DNA from: JBBDYG01 sp040901765
GTDB lineage: Bacteria; Planctomycetota; Planctomycetia; Pirellulales; Lacipirellulaceae
Direction of reading: 5' to 3'
DNA: 64,000 nucleotides
Assembly: GCA_040901765.1 (NCBI GenBank)
Contig: JBBDYG010000097.1
Coordinates: 1 to 64,000 of the forward strand
Under the pieces are notes generated by a model. That model worked only from the letters and a program-made list of their open reading frames with translations, made no database searches and was not told where the DNA came from. Every line of letters begins with the position of its first letter. Positions within the stretch are counted from its first letter, which is position 1. The translations under genes and the position numbers were made by a program. Shown here in pieces: positions 8,581-17,724 of this stretch.

Positions 8581-9498
8581 ATGTTTTCCCCCCACGCCAT
8601 CCGGGCGATTCTTCCAACGCACGCAAAAGACGATACGCCATATCCCAAACGCGCGCGGGTCGTCGGTCATTACATTGCTGCGATCGAACTGGTCGGCCCG
8701 CTGGACAAGAGCGATTTGGGCGAAGCCCGTCTGGCGGTTCGACGTGCAGCAAAAGACACCGCGATTGGTTCGATCCTCCTAGTGGTCGATTCGCCGGGGG
8801 GCAGTGTGGCAGGAACAAACGACTTGCATGAGGAAATTGCGGCTGCGGCACGACAAAAGCCAGTGGTGGCGATCGTCGAAGATTTATGCTGCAGCGCGGC
8901 CTACTGGGCCATTTGCGGAGCGTCGGAGATCGTCGCCACGCCTACATCGGTAGTGGGCAGTTTGGGCGTCTTCACCATCATGGCCGACGCGAGCGAAGCG
9001 TTCAAGAAAGCAGGGCTCGAAATCCTGATCGTGAAATCTGGAACCATGAAAGGGGCTGGCGTCTGGGGCACTAAGATTGATGCCGAGCACGTCGCACTCG
9101 TGCAGGGTCTAGTGGACTCACTCGCGCAACATTTCTTCACGGCCGTTGCTCGCGGCCGCCAAATGAGCATGCAGCGGGTGATGGCCCTCGCCGATGGAGC
9201 GGTGTTTGTTGGTTCGCAGGCCCTGAGTAATGGCTTAATCGACCGTGTCGCCAACATCACGGACGTTATTGGCGAGCTGGAGCGCCGGGCGGAGCTGCGG
9301 GCGATGGATTTTCTAACGGGATCGGCCGCCGCGCAAAAGTTCGATGAGCTTGTCGCTCAGCGAGTGGCCGGCGGGTATACCCAACCGTCTGCAGAGGCTT
9401 CGATCAGGTGTGGGTACCCGAGACTGTTTGACGCGGCCAAGAACCACGAAAAGGCAGAGTACCGCCGCACAGTGGCGGCGAGACGATGCGGACTGTGA
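8581..9498 (+). CDS. S49 family serine peptidase (SppA-like, phage capsid protease type)
   Basis: The ATG at 8581 follows GAGGTAGG and begins one base after the previous stop. An alternative TTG at 8557 would overlap the previous gene and has no better context. The protein has 305 residues. It shows the SppA-like core: VDSPGGSVAG for the oxyanion region, the nucleophile Ser near residue 105 in DLCCSAAYW, and a general-base Lys candidate near residue 157 in KSGTMKGAG. No signal peptide or membrane helix is visible, unlike cellular SppA. This favours a soluble phage-type head-maturation protease. No scaffold or major capsid gene is recognisable downstream, so the substrate is open. The gene belongs to the rightward operon starting at 5908. 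Confidence 0.85.
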   Translation: MFSPHAIRAILPTHAKDDTPYPKRARVVGHYIAAIELVGPLDKSDLGEARLAVRRAAKDTAIGSILLVVDSPGGSVAGTNDLHEEIAAAARQKPVVAIVEDLCCSAAYWAICGASEIVATPTSVVGSLGVFTIMADASEAFKKAGLEILIVKSGTMKGAGVWGTKIDAEHVALVQGLVDSLAQHFFTAVARGRQMSMQRVMALADGAVFVGSQALSNGLIDRVANITDVIGELERRAELRAMDFLTGSAAAQKFDELVAQRVAGGYTQPSAEASIRCGYPRLFDAAKNHEKAEYRRTVAARRCGL

Positions 9499-9524
9499 AC
9501 CATTTTCAACTGAGGGAACCATTC

Positions 9525-10211
9525 ATGGCAACAACAAAAGACGCACCGCCGGCGGCCTCGCCGGCCGCGACGTTGGTCGATCGCCTGCTCAGCGAAACCG
9601 AGCAAATCGCGATCGCCGCCGAGGACATCCTGGATCGGCACGTGGCGACCGGTGAGCCGATCGACGGTGCCGAAATGCGAATTGTGCGGCTGGCTGGATT
9701 CGACGATCGAGAGAAGATCCAGTCGCAAGTTTTCCGCCTGACTCGCGTCCAAACGTTGCGCGGCGTGGCCGGCAGCAAGTCGCATTATGAGGCGACGTGT
9801 TCCGAACTGGCGGCGGCCGTGGAGGCCGAGCGAAAGGAAGCACCCGCGCTGCGGGCGGAGTTGGAGAAGATCGAATTGCGACTTTTTCAATTGTCGAAGG
9901 CAATCGAAAGCGCCGAGAGCAAGAAGTTCCCAATGGATCAGGCCCGCGAGACGCTGCGGGATCCGAAAGTGCTACCCGCGCACGTAGACGCTCTGTACAC
10001 ACAGCACGTGAACCTTGGCAAATGGCGGCTAAAGAAGCTGATCGCACAGGCCGAGAACCGGCGTAACGAGCTGCGGGACTCACCGCCGTCGCCGCGAAGT
10101 CAGATTGAGCTTCCACAAGCGGAAGCCGAAGTGGAGCGCTTGAAGGCGGAGCTGGAGGTCGCGATCACCGAGGCGGGCAAGGTCTGCGGATACTACATCG
10201 ACAAACTTTAG
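9525..10211 (+). CDS. Coiled-coil protein of the integrative element, function unknown
   Basis: The ATG at 9525, preceded by GAGGGA, gives 228 residues. The open frame starts further up at 9486 but overlaps the S49 gene. The N-terminal 20 residues are low-complexity (Ala/Pro). The rest is mostly helical and charged, with a coiled coil at about residues 95-150 (heptads around AAVEAERKEAPALRAELEKI) and a second at 190-215. In phages the gene after the S49 protease is often a scaffold or capsid gene. The coiled coils would allow a scaffold-like role, but no capsid signature is seen. It follows the protease by 26 bp in the same direction and is probably co-transcribed. Confidence 0.7.
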   Translation: MATTKDAPPAASPAATLVDRLLSETEQIAIAAEDILDRHVATGEPIDGAEMRIVRLAGFDDREKIQSQVFRLTRVQTLRGVAGSKSHYEATCSELAAAVEAERKEAPALRAELEKIELRLFQLSKAIESAESKKFPMDQARETLRDPKVLPAHVDALYTQHVNLGKWRLKKLIAQAENRRNELRDSPPSPRSQIELPQAEAEVERLKAELEVAITEAGKVCGYYIDKL

Positions 10212-10352
10212 ACACTGGGTACCGTGAGGCGCCGCCCTTCTCTACGGTCCACGGTCAAGGGCGAAGTTCCTCGCGGGTTGGCCGGCGACGCGGGCGCACA
10301 GCACAGCACGGCGGTGCGTCCCGCTCGCCGGTTGAATTTTAAGGAGCACATC

Positions 10353-10532
10353 ATGAGTGACAGTGACGAGCGCAAGGCGCTGCAGGCGGAGTTCAAGAGC
10401 AAGGTCGACGCGATCGCCGAGAAGGGGCACAGTCGCCAGAAGGCGACACGCCTGGCGGCTGAACAGAACCCCGAGCTGTACGACGCGCTAATGGCTGCGT
10501 TCAACCCGGGCGACGACCGGTGGGCGGCGTAA
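10353..10532 (+). CDS. Small acidic helical protein
   Basis: The ATG at 10353 has a strong AAGGAG ribosome site nine bases upstream and gives a 59-residue protein starting MSDSDERKALQAEF. It is fully helical in appearance, with a second helix-like part (HSRQKATRLAAEQNPELYDAL) reminiscent of small phage proteins of unknown function. It is the last gene of the cargo operon and is preceded by 140 bp without a gene. No function is assigned. Confidence 0.7.
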   Translation: MSDSDERKALQAEFKSKVDAIAEKGHSRQKATRLAAEQNPELYDALMAAFNPGDDRWAA

Positions 10533-10570
10533 GTCGTTACGCCGATATAGCCCGGCCCGCCGCTGTGGGC

Positions 10571-10633
10571 GCTGGGGTCCTTCCCAGCCCCCCGGGCGCG
10601 GGGGCTCCGCCCCGGTATCGCAGCGTTTTTTTT
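10571..10633 (+). terminator. Possible terminator after the cargo operon
   Basis: Two GC-rich stems (GCTGGG/CCCAGC at 10571-10587 and GGGGC-TCC-GCCCC at 10601-10613) are followed after 12 bases by a run of eight T at 10626-10633. The gap between stem and T run is longer than ideal, so this is a weak call. Confidence 0.35.
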
Positions 10634-10657
10634 GCCACGGCGGGTTTTTGAGTAAGT

Positions 10658-10729
10658 AAGTAAGGCGCGCTGCACCGTCGGCCGGAATCGTCGGGTTTGG
10701 CGAGGGTCGATCGACGCTGCGCCTTACTT
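10658..10729. repeat. 11-bp inverted repeat around the end of the zinc-ribbon gene
   Basis: AAGTAAGGCGC at 10658-10668 is perfectly complementary to 10719-10729, where the stop codon of the minus-strand zinc-ribbon gene lies. A short AGTA tandem run precedes the left arm. The spacing of 50 bases is long for a terminator. It may be a recombination or binding site. Confidence 0.4.
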
Positions 10730-10999
10730 GGGCACCGCCTGGCGGACCTGGCAGGGGCGGCAGAGCGGGGCGACGTTGGCGCCGCCGCAGCCTGGGCAGC
10801 GGTAGAACGGTAGCCCGCGGCTCGGGCGTTTCGACTCCGCGGCCGCCATGCCCCGCTGCAGCCTCTGAGCCGTTCGGTAAGCGATCCGGACAAGCCGCGC
10901 GACTTCCCACGCGCTGCGGCCCTGGCCGAGCAGCCTGAGAGCGGCCTGCCTGAGCCTTGGCGACAGGCCCCCGCGTCCAGATCGGGCGTTTCCAGCCAA
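10724..10999 (-). CDS. Small HTH plus zinc-ribbon protein
   Basis: The C-terminal half carries YRCPGCGG, nine residues, then LCRPCQ: a four-Cys zinc ribbon near the end of the protein. Before it lies a helix-turn-helix-like segment (SPRLRQAALRLLGQGRSAWE, then VARLVRIAYRTAQRLQ) similar to resolvase or sigma-like HTHs. The start is uncertain. I chose the TTG at 10999 because GGAAGG lies nine bases upstream, giving about 91 residues; the frame is open further up to 11242. It is the only gene of the element on the minus strand and faces the cargo operon. A transcriptional regulator of late genes is a reasonable guess. Confidence 0.55.
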   Translation of the reverse strand: MAGNARSGRGGLSPRLRQAALRLLGQGRSAWEVARLVRIAYRTAQRLQRGMAAAESKRPSRGLPFYRCPGCGGANVAPLCRPCQVRQAVPK

Positions 11000-11240
11000 G
11001 CGGGCGATCCTTCCAGAGTCCGCCGTCAGTGTACAGGCGACGGGCTTTTGCCGCGCGGGCGGAGGGAGTAAATTGCGGGCACTTAGAAACGACTGGAGTC
11101 CGTGTGATGTCTGCAAATCGAGAGCGGTGGGGCGAGAAGTGTGAGGAGTCGGCGACGACCCTCGCGGCTGCCAGTCGGCCGTTAAGTGCACTCCTCGCCC
11201 TGCCGCTCTCTCTTTGCGCGCTTGCGCACGGGAGCTTCTC

Positions 11241-12887
11241 ATGTTGCTGTCGCATTTCTACACGACGACGTTTCGTCCCAAGGCCGTTTTAACGAAGTCC
11301 AAGACTCGCGTCGAAGTCTTCGACCTGGGCCTGCGTCTTATGGAAAAGATGTCGCCCGGCATTGAGCTGGAAGCGATCACGGAAAAGACGCTCAGCGACC
11401 TTCACGCATTCGCGATCAAACTCGGCCACGCAAAGATTCACGTGAACCAGGTTTATGGCGGCCTGAGAGTCATCGTGCGGGCCTGGAATCCCGACGCGCT
11501 AGACAGCTCGCGCAGTCGGAACGACGCGCTTCCACCCACCCTTCCGGGCTCGGTTCGCGAGTACGCTGAAGCGGTTTACATTCCGCAGGCGATGATCGGT
11601 TGCACGGCCGGAGCAGTCCAAAAGACACGCGTTGCGATCGCATCTTTGAGCGAGCACTACGGCCGCGACGTGCTGCTCACCGAGCTCAACGACTCGCTCG
11701 CCGCCGAGCATCTAAAGTGGCTCGTCGCCTTGGGAAAGGCCGCATCAACGATCAATAGCGGGTATCGGGCACCCTTATTCGCCGTCTGGAATCACGCCGT
11801 CAGTAACGGCGTGCTCGACCGCCCACCGCGGGTTAAGAAACTGAAGGAAGATCGTGACGAGCCGGATTCACTCAGCATCGACCAGGTGCGCCGACTGTTT
11901 GAGGCTGCGGAGCGCTTCCGGCCCGGGCTGAAGTACGGGGCCATCCCGTGCGAGTTGTTCTGGCCAGCGCTTCTGCGCACGCTTTGGTGGACCGGGCTAC
12001 GGCGCGCGGCGCTGCTGTCGATTGAATGCCGAAACGTTGATTTAGATCAGGGCATTCTTTCGATTCCACCCGACAAAATGAAAAACAAACGCGGGAAAAC
12101 TTATCGCCTTGGCGCCGACGCGGTCGAGGCCATCGCTGGGATAATGCTCCCCGTCCGCGACAAACTCTTTGAAACGGGATTCAACCCGAACACGCTCGGT
12201 CGGCATTTGCGGTCTCTCATGCTGGAAGCCGGCATTCGCCCCAGCCGTCGAAAAAACTCAAATCTGTTTCACATGCTGCGCCGGACTGTTGCCACTCACG
12301 TCGCTGTGAAGAGTGGGATCCACACGGCAAGTTCCCTGATGGGGCACTCGGGGGAGTACGTGACAAAGGTTTATATCGACCCCTCAAAACTTCCAGGGCA
12401 TAGCGCGCTCGAGCATTTGCCGATGATCGGGTCCGCGCCGACACCCACACCGCTGCCTAAGCAGCTCGCAGCGGTGAAGCGAAAGCAAACTCCCCAGCCG
12501 ACGGAGAGCGAACCGCGCTGCTCGTGGGAAGTTGCTCAGCAGGCGACCGAGCTACTCGCTGGCGGCTTTCATTTGCCCGCGGGAATGATGGCACGCCTGG
12601 CCGTGGAGAAGCTGCTCTTGGAGTTGGCCGCAACGCACAAGATCCACGTGCAAGGGAAGCGCGGGCACACGCTCAACAACTACCAGCGGATTCGAAGCTT
12701 ACTATTGGCAGGCGTGATCGATGGCAAGCGGCAATTGCAATTCCAACGGTTACTCGACTTCGCCAATAAGCTGGTCCATGGCTCACTGCAGTCCCGGGAA
12801 CTGATCGCGGACCTGGTGATCGAGGTAAACGGGCTGTTTGCGTCCGAAGTGCCGCCCACGCTTCGCATTGCTCGGGACGCGGGCTAG
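11241..12887 (+). CDS. Second tyrosine recombinase, with extra C-terminal helical domain
   Basis: The ATG at 11241 follows GGGAG and gives 548 residues. Catalytic residues are all visible: Arg near 254 in TGLRRAALL, HxxR near 344-347 in FHMLRRTVA, His near 369 in LMGHSG and the nucleophile Tyr near 378 in TKVYIDP. An N-terminal core-binding domain spans about 100-190. After about residue 420 there is a roughly 125-residue extension with MARLAVEKLLLEL and FANKLVHGSLQSRE. This looks like an all-helical, possibly HEPN-type domain, but I am not sure. It sits in the middle of the element, far from both attachment cores. It more likely serves replication, dimer resolution or a second mobility function than tRNA integration. 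Confidence 0.8.
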   Translation: MLLSHFYTTTFRPKAVLTKSKTRVEVFDLGLRLMEKMSPGIELEAITEKTLSDLHAFAIKLGHAKIHVNQVYGGLRVIVRAWNPDALDSSRSRNDALPPTLPGSVREYAEAVYIPQAMIGCTAGAVQKTRVAIASLSEHYGRDVLLTELNDSLAAEHLKWLVALGKAASTINSGYRAPLFAVWNHAVSNGVLDRPPRVKKLKEDRDEPDSLSIDQVRRLFEAAERFRPGLKYGAIPCELFWPALLRTLWWTGLRRAALLSIECRNVDLDQGILSIPPDKMKNKRGKTYRLGADAVEAIAGIMLPVRDKLFETGFNPNTLGRHLRSLMLEAGIRPSRRKNSNLFHMLRRTVATHVAVKSGIHTASSLMGHSGEYVTKVYIDPSKLPGHSALEHLPMIGSAPTPTPLPKQLAAVKRKQTPQPTESEPRCSWEVAQQATELLAGGFHLPAGMMARLAVEKLLLELAATHKIHVQGKRGHTLNNYQRIRSLLLAGVIDGKRQLQFQRLLDFANKLVHGSLQSRELIADLVIEVNGLFASEVPPTLRIARDAG

Positions 12888-12949
12888 TGTTACGCTTTTT
12901 TTATTAGTCGGGCTTCGCGGCGAGGGTTCGAAACCAAACCGCACAGGTG

Positions 12950-12989
12950 GGCCGGCGAGGCGGTTTTCAAGTCCGCCGCGTCGCCGGCC
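12950..12989 (+). promoter_or_regulatory. Stem-loop in the leader of the winged-helix gene, loop complementary to its ribosome site
   Basis: GGCCGGCGA at 12950-12958 pairs with TCGCCGGCC at 12981-12989, with further pairing inside. The loop contains TTCAAGTCC (12966-12974), the exact complement of GGACTTGAA at 13010-13018, which overlaps the ribosome-binding site of the start codon at 13020. Base pairing between loop and ribosome site could hold translation down. The pairing is read from sequence. Its function is inference. Confidence 0.4.
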
Positions 12990-13019
12990 TGCCGGCTCGG
13001 CACAACCGAGGACTTGAAT

Positions 13020-14300
13020 ATGAGCACGAAGCAAAAGACTGATCTCTCCACCCTTCTCGCGAAGCTCACCCGCGTATCGACCGGCCTCAGCGTCCCCTAC
13101 TGTGAGTTGCTCCAACGGGCCATCAGTGCGCTGGAGAGTGAGCCGCTCGATGTTGCTTCCCTTGCGAAACGGACCGACCGCAGTGAAAGCTCCGTCCGGC
13201 TGGTACTAAATGCAGGGGAACGGCTCGGCGTACTTAATCGCAGGAAGCGTTTTATCGGCGCTGGAGGCGGTCGAGAATCGGACCTGTGGAGCGTCGAACA
13301 GAAAGGGTTACAGGCGTTGCGAAACGCTGGGTCGTCACCGGCGTCCGACCGACTGACGCGCGAGCAGTGGCGTGAACTACAGCACGTTGATCTTTGCAAG
13401 CTCGGCCGCACTGTGGAGGAGGGTCGCCGCGGAGCCTCGCTTATCGCGGCGATCGGCCCGCGCCGGTTGACAACCTATCCCGAGCTGGCCTGCGAATTGA
13501 AGGTCGGCATCAAAACAGTGCGGCGCGCGGTTGAGAATCTTGCCTCGCGCGGAATCCTTACAGTTAAGCCCATGTACGAGCACGGGCCTTGGCCGAGGCG
13601 ACCCAGCGAGTTCGTCTGCGATCTCGGTAAAGTAAGGGAGGCTCGCAACGAAGAATCTGGCGATCTCTCACTTGAATTCACGCCGCGACGTGTTGGCGAA
13701 CGCCTTCTGCAGATAGATCGCCTCGATAAACGTCAACATTCCATTCTGAACCGAACTCAATTCGAGCGGGCGGGTTGCACGTCTCTTGGTGATTGGCTCG
13801 ACGTGAAGGCGCTTATCGCCGCAATCGGTGCCAGTCAGAAAACCACCTACTTCGCACTTGCAACCGAGATGAAAATATCCCTGCGGTCGCTTCACACCAT
13901 CAGAGACAAAGCCGTCAAAGCAGGTCTCCTCCGAGTTACGAGCGCCACCTCAGCAGGGAGCACGTGGCTCGTGGATTGGGACAAGATTCGCGAACTCGCC
14001 GGCGGCCGAGCCAAACCCGCCGCCAACGGCCACGCCGGCGGGAATGGGAAGGCGGGGAAGAAAGTGGCGGCAGCGGATCGGAAGAGGAAGCCAGGCCGCA
14101 CGTCCAAATACCCGGACTTTCACAAGTGGCTTGCAACTGAGTTCCCGAAGTCGCCCGACGTTAAGCCATACGAGTGGCGGGAACGCTTTAAGAGCGAGAA
14201 ACCGGACTGCACACCTCCAGCTCTTAGGAACGTGGGTGCCTACGTCTCGAATGAAAGAAAGAAGTGGCGCGAAGCGCAATCAATCAAGAGCACTAATTGA
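13020..14300 (+). CDS. Multi-winged-helix DNA-binding protein, candidate replication initiator or repressor
   Basis: The ATG at 13020 follows GAGGA and gives 426 residues. Three segments look like winged helices: about 25-85 (DVASLAKRTDRSESSVRLVL), 135-190 (LTTYPELACELKVGIKTVRR) and 265-320 (TTYFALATEMKISLRSLHTI). The second and third share IAAIG at the start and a similar helix-turn-helix spacing, which suggests internal duplication. A basic low-complexity linker (Gly/Ala/Lys, about 325-355) and a C-terminal domain follow. Directly downstream lies a cluster of repeated GCGCAAT-type motifs. Tandem winged helices next to iterons are typical of plasmid Rep proteins, but a repressor with clustered operators would look similar. 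I recognise no named family. Confidence 0.6.
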   Translation: MSTKQKTDLSTLLAKLTRVSTGLSVPYCELLQRAISALESEPLDVASLAKRTDRSESSVRLVLNAGERLGVLNRRKRFIGAGGGRESDLWSVEQKGLQALRNAGSSPASDRLTREQWRELQHVDLCKLGRTVEEGRRGASLIAAIGPRRLTTYPELACELKVGIKTVRRAVENLASRGILTVKPMYEHGPWPRRPSEFVCDLGKVREARNEESGDLSLEFTPRRVGERLLQIDRLDKRQHSILNRTQFERAGCTSLGDWLDVKALIAAIGASQKTTYFALATEMKISLRSLHTIRDKAVKAGLLRVTSATSAGSTWLVDWDKIRELAGGRAKPAANGHAGGNGKAGKKVAAADRKRKPGRTSKYPDFHKWLATEFPKSPDVKPYEWRERFKSEKPDCTPPALRNVGAYVSNERKKWREAQSIKSTN

Positions 14301-14459
14301 TTGCGCATCTCTCTGAGCGGAATTTCACAATCAATTCCGCGCCAAATAATTGCGCGCCGGAGTGCTATCTGCTCGAGCTTTTCCGCCCTGTCCTCGCGCG
14401 CAATCAATTCCAGCTCTCATTAATTGCGCGCAATTAATGAGAGCCGGATTCATTGCGCC
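14274..14459. repeat. Iteron-like cluster of GCGCAATYAATT motifs with a 32-bp perfect palindrome
   Basis: Copies or reverse copies of the motif occur at 14274-14285, 14295-14306, 14328-14338, 14347-14358, 14396-14409, twice inside the palindrome 14413-14444, and at 14449-14459. The palindrome is centred on GCGCGC between 14428 and 14429. The first two copies form a hairpin over the stop codon of the winged-helix gene. The rest fill the 250-bp gap before the next gene. This density suggests an origin with iterons or a multi-operator control region. The region also holds AT-rich steps within a GC-rich element. Confidence 0.7.
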
Positions 14460-14550
14460 ATCGACGGCTTTCTGCAGCCGGCGCTCAATGGAACCAAGGC
14501 GTGCAACTTTTCTGCACCGCCTCTCCATACGTCCATCGGAGTATTGAGCA

Positions 14551-15015
14551 TTGAACCATTCCATTGAGACGCCCGCCGAATTTGAGCACGAGCTACGGCG
14601 GCTGGAACTCGAAGCTCTGCGGGTCCGCCAGGCGTACGAGCGAAAGTTCCCCAAGCATATAGGAGACGTTGCCGCCGAGAGCCTTCAGCGAGCGGCGGAC
14701 AAATTTGAGAAGGCTCAAAACCCATTCGAGCGAAAGCGGGTGCTGGCTCAACAGATCAAGATTCTGGTGGGCTGCCCTCACTTCGGCCAGGTCTCAGCAA
14801 ACCGGGCCGCGGAGTATGTCGTGTTTAAGGGACTGCCGCCCGAAGTCATGGACGCACTACTCGAGCAGCTGGACCTCGCCGACAAGCGAGGGCAAGTCAG
14901 GCCCTACGTAGCTGGTAAGGGCGGCGGCCGCGGCGGCTGGTTCAACGGCGTTTTGAAGCTGCGCCTTTTGGAGTACGGCATTAAGGAACTCAAGAAACGA
15001 GGAACTGACCAATGA
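14551..15015 (+). CDS. Element protein of unknown function, 154 residues
   Basis: The start is a TTG at 14551 with GGAG nine bases upstream; the first in-frame ATG is far inside. The protein is largely helical (residues 1-80, beginning MNHSIETPAEFEHELRRLEL), followed by a Gly-rich turn near residue 127 (KGGGRGGWFNG) and a basic C-terminal helix. I recognise no family. Its stop overlaps the start of the next gene by ATGA. It therefore belongs to a small operon with the winged-helix protein and the Xis-like gene, directly downstream of the iteron cluster, which suggests a role in control or replication. Confidence 0.65.
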   Translation: MNHSIETPAEFEHELRRLELEALRVRQAYERKFPKHIGDVAAESLQRAADKFEKAQNPFERKRVLAQQIKILVGCPHFGQVSANRAAEYVVFKGLPPEVMDALLEQLDLADKRGQVRPYVAGKGGGRGGWFNGVLKLRLLEYGIKELKKRGTDQ

Positions 15016-15302
15016 CCCAACGAACAATCCAATTCGACACCAGCGCCGCCGCGGCCGCGGCGATCGCACGGCGAGCGCCGGTCTTACGCCGCCAGGTGCT
15101 CGCGTTCATTGCATCGCGCGGTCACTGCGGGGCGACCGACGAAGAAATTGCCCTCGCAACCCAATTGCGCGAGAGCACCGCCCGCGCGCGTCGCTGCGAG
15201 CTCCGGGACAACGGCCAGGTCCGCGACTCGGGCCAGCGCCGCAACGTCAGCAGCGGCAACAAAGCACGAGTTTGGATCGCCACCGGCGTACCTCTAATTT
15301 GA
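15012..15302 (+). CDS. Small winged-helix DNA-binding protein
   Basis: The 96-residue protein starts at an ATG overlapping the previous stop. After an Ala-rich N-terminus it shows a clear winged helix at about residues 25-90: VLAFIASRGHCGATDEEIAL for helix 1 and the turn, then RESTARARRCELRDNGQVRD for the recognition helix and wing start. The same arrangement is common in phage-borne small HTH proteins that test for strand or host context. It lies between a protein of unknown function and the Xis-like gene. It is likely a regulator in the integration module. Confidence 0.75.
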   Translation: MTQRTIQFDTSAAAAAAIARRAPVLRRQVLAFIASRGHCGATDEEIALATQLRESTARARRCELRDNGQVRDSGQRRNVSSGNKARVWIATGVPLI

Positions 15303-15307
15303 AACCA

Positions 15308-15520
15308 ATGAACGACACCACCACAAACAAGATGTTGCTCACCGCGCGCGAAGCGGCGGAGTTGCTCGGCGTCAGTGAGAAGACGCTATGGAATCACTCC
15401 TACCCGCGCGGCACGGTCCCGATCGTGCGATTCGGAAAGACGCTCCGCTACAGTCCCGATGCGCTGCAGCGGTGGATTCTCGAACAGGAGAAGAATTGCC
15501 ACGGCGGCGCCGGCGGCTAA
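15308..15520 (+). CDS. xis: Excisionase-like HTH protein (MerR-type / helix_turn_helix 17)
   Basis: The ATG at 15308 gives 70 residues. The motif LLTAREAAELLGVSEKTLWN, then YPRGTVPIVRFGKTLRYSPD and a Trp near the end, is the standard small HTH of excisionases (binding-domain family PF12728). It precedes the integrase by about 150 bp in the same direction, the usual Xis-Int order. Excision directionality is the likely job. DNA bending at the arm sites is inferred from family knowledge. Such proteins can also be simple regulators. Confidence 0.8.
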   Translation: MNDTTTNKMLLTAREAAELLGVSEKTLWNHSYPRGTVPIVRFGKTLRYSPDALQRWILEQEKNCHGGAGG

Positions 15521-15667
15521 CTCCTTGCGAGGCATGAGGTTCGCCAAATGCTTTCGGCCGAAGGGCGGCCGTCCTACAATCAAGACTAACCTTTGCTGCG
15601 GTGGGGGGAATCGCGGAGTCGATCCCGCGACCCCCTCGCCGCAGCGTGATCGATAAAGGAATTCTTC

Positions 15668-17033
<1,366 letters not shown>

Positions 17034-17118
17034 TCGGAACTCAAACCCGATTTTAGCAGCAACGGGGTGGCTGGCTAGTAGCCCTGGTATTCAGCGCCAG
17101 TTAGTTCAATCGTGTGAA

Positions 17119-17586
17119 TCATCGCTTCTGCGAAGTACCACTGCGTTTTTTGCCCTGCATCGGCGCAATGTCGCACAGGGGCTTGATGTCGCCCGGCTCG
17201 GCGATCACTTCCGCCAGCGTTGTGTTCTGGAATGCCTGCTCGACCTGCGCCATGGCCGCGTCCATCCGACGGTGAAGCGGGCAAAGCTTTACGCCGTGGG
17301 AGGCTAAGCCCAGTGGGCAAGTGCGGATGCGCTGGATCGGATCGACGGCGTTCACCACTTCGAGGATGGTGAGCTGCTCCGGTTCGACCGCCAGCGCGAC
17401 TCCGCCGCCGATACCGCGTTGCGATCGGACGATGCCCGCCCGCGCGAGGCTTTGAAGCACCTTCGTAAGATACGCGGCGGGAACGCGCGTGATCTTCGCC
17501 AGTTCAGGAGTCGTGCAGGCGTCCGGCGCCAAGTACGCCAAGTGGACCACCGCCCGCAATGCATATTCGACGGTTTGTGAAAGCAC
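17119..17586 (-). CDS. Rrf2-family transcriptional regulator
   Basis: The GTG at 17586 gives 155 residues starting VLSQTVEYALRAVVHLAYLA, the usual Rrf2 start; a TTG at 17598 is also in frame. The winged helix (AAYLTKVLQSLARAGIV) and the wing RGIGGGVALA are clear. Cysteines lie near 90 (RTCPLG), 102 (KLCPLH) and 138, so a metal or Fe-S ligand is possible, but the spacing differs from classical IscR and NsrR. It is divergent from a protoglobin gene with about 140 bp between them, and two similar operator-like sites lie in that gap. A sensor of NO, oxygen or redox controlling the protoglobin is the natural reading, by inference. Confidence 0.85.
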   Translation of the reverse strand: MLSQTVEYALRAVVHLAYLAPDACTTPELAKITRVPAAYLTKVLQSLARAGIVRSQRGIGGGVALAVEPEQLTILEVVNAVDPIQRIRTCPLGLASHGVKLCPLHRRMDAAMAQVEQAFQNTTLAEVIAEPGDIKPLCDIAPMQGKKRSGTSQKR

Positions 17587-17602
17587 AAAATATTCCAAAA
17601 CA

Positions 17603-17660
17603 GGACATTGACATCCACTTTGGGACCGGATACCCTTGCCAAAAGCGGATATCTACGTCC
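17603..17660. promoter_or_regulatory. Inverted pair of operator-like sites between Rrf2 regulator and protoglobin
   Basis: GGACATTGACATCCACTTT at 17603-17621 recurs in inverted form at 17641-17660 (GGACGTAGATATCCGCTTTT on the minus strand), with about 20 bases between. The site starts within 20 bases of the regulator start codon. Two sites in the divergent intergenic region fit autoregulation plus control of the neighbour. The repeat is seen; the binding protein is inferred. Confidence 0.6.
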
Positions 17661-17724
17661 AATTTTAACGCGGGTTGCTCAATCATGGCAACCCCTCGCA
17701 TCCATCTCTGCTAGGAACAGCCCC

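Noticed and set aside
10488..11255. Long minus-strand frame overlapping the zinc-ribbon gene
   Set aside because: It overlaps the small 59-residue gene and the recombinase start and shows only Arg/Pro/Ala-rich shadow sequence. The zinc-ribbon frame has real motifs.
12920..12940. GGGTTCGAAACC, a tRNA T-loop-like motif
   Set aside because: No acceptor stem, anticodon arm or D arm can be built around it.
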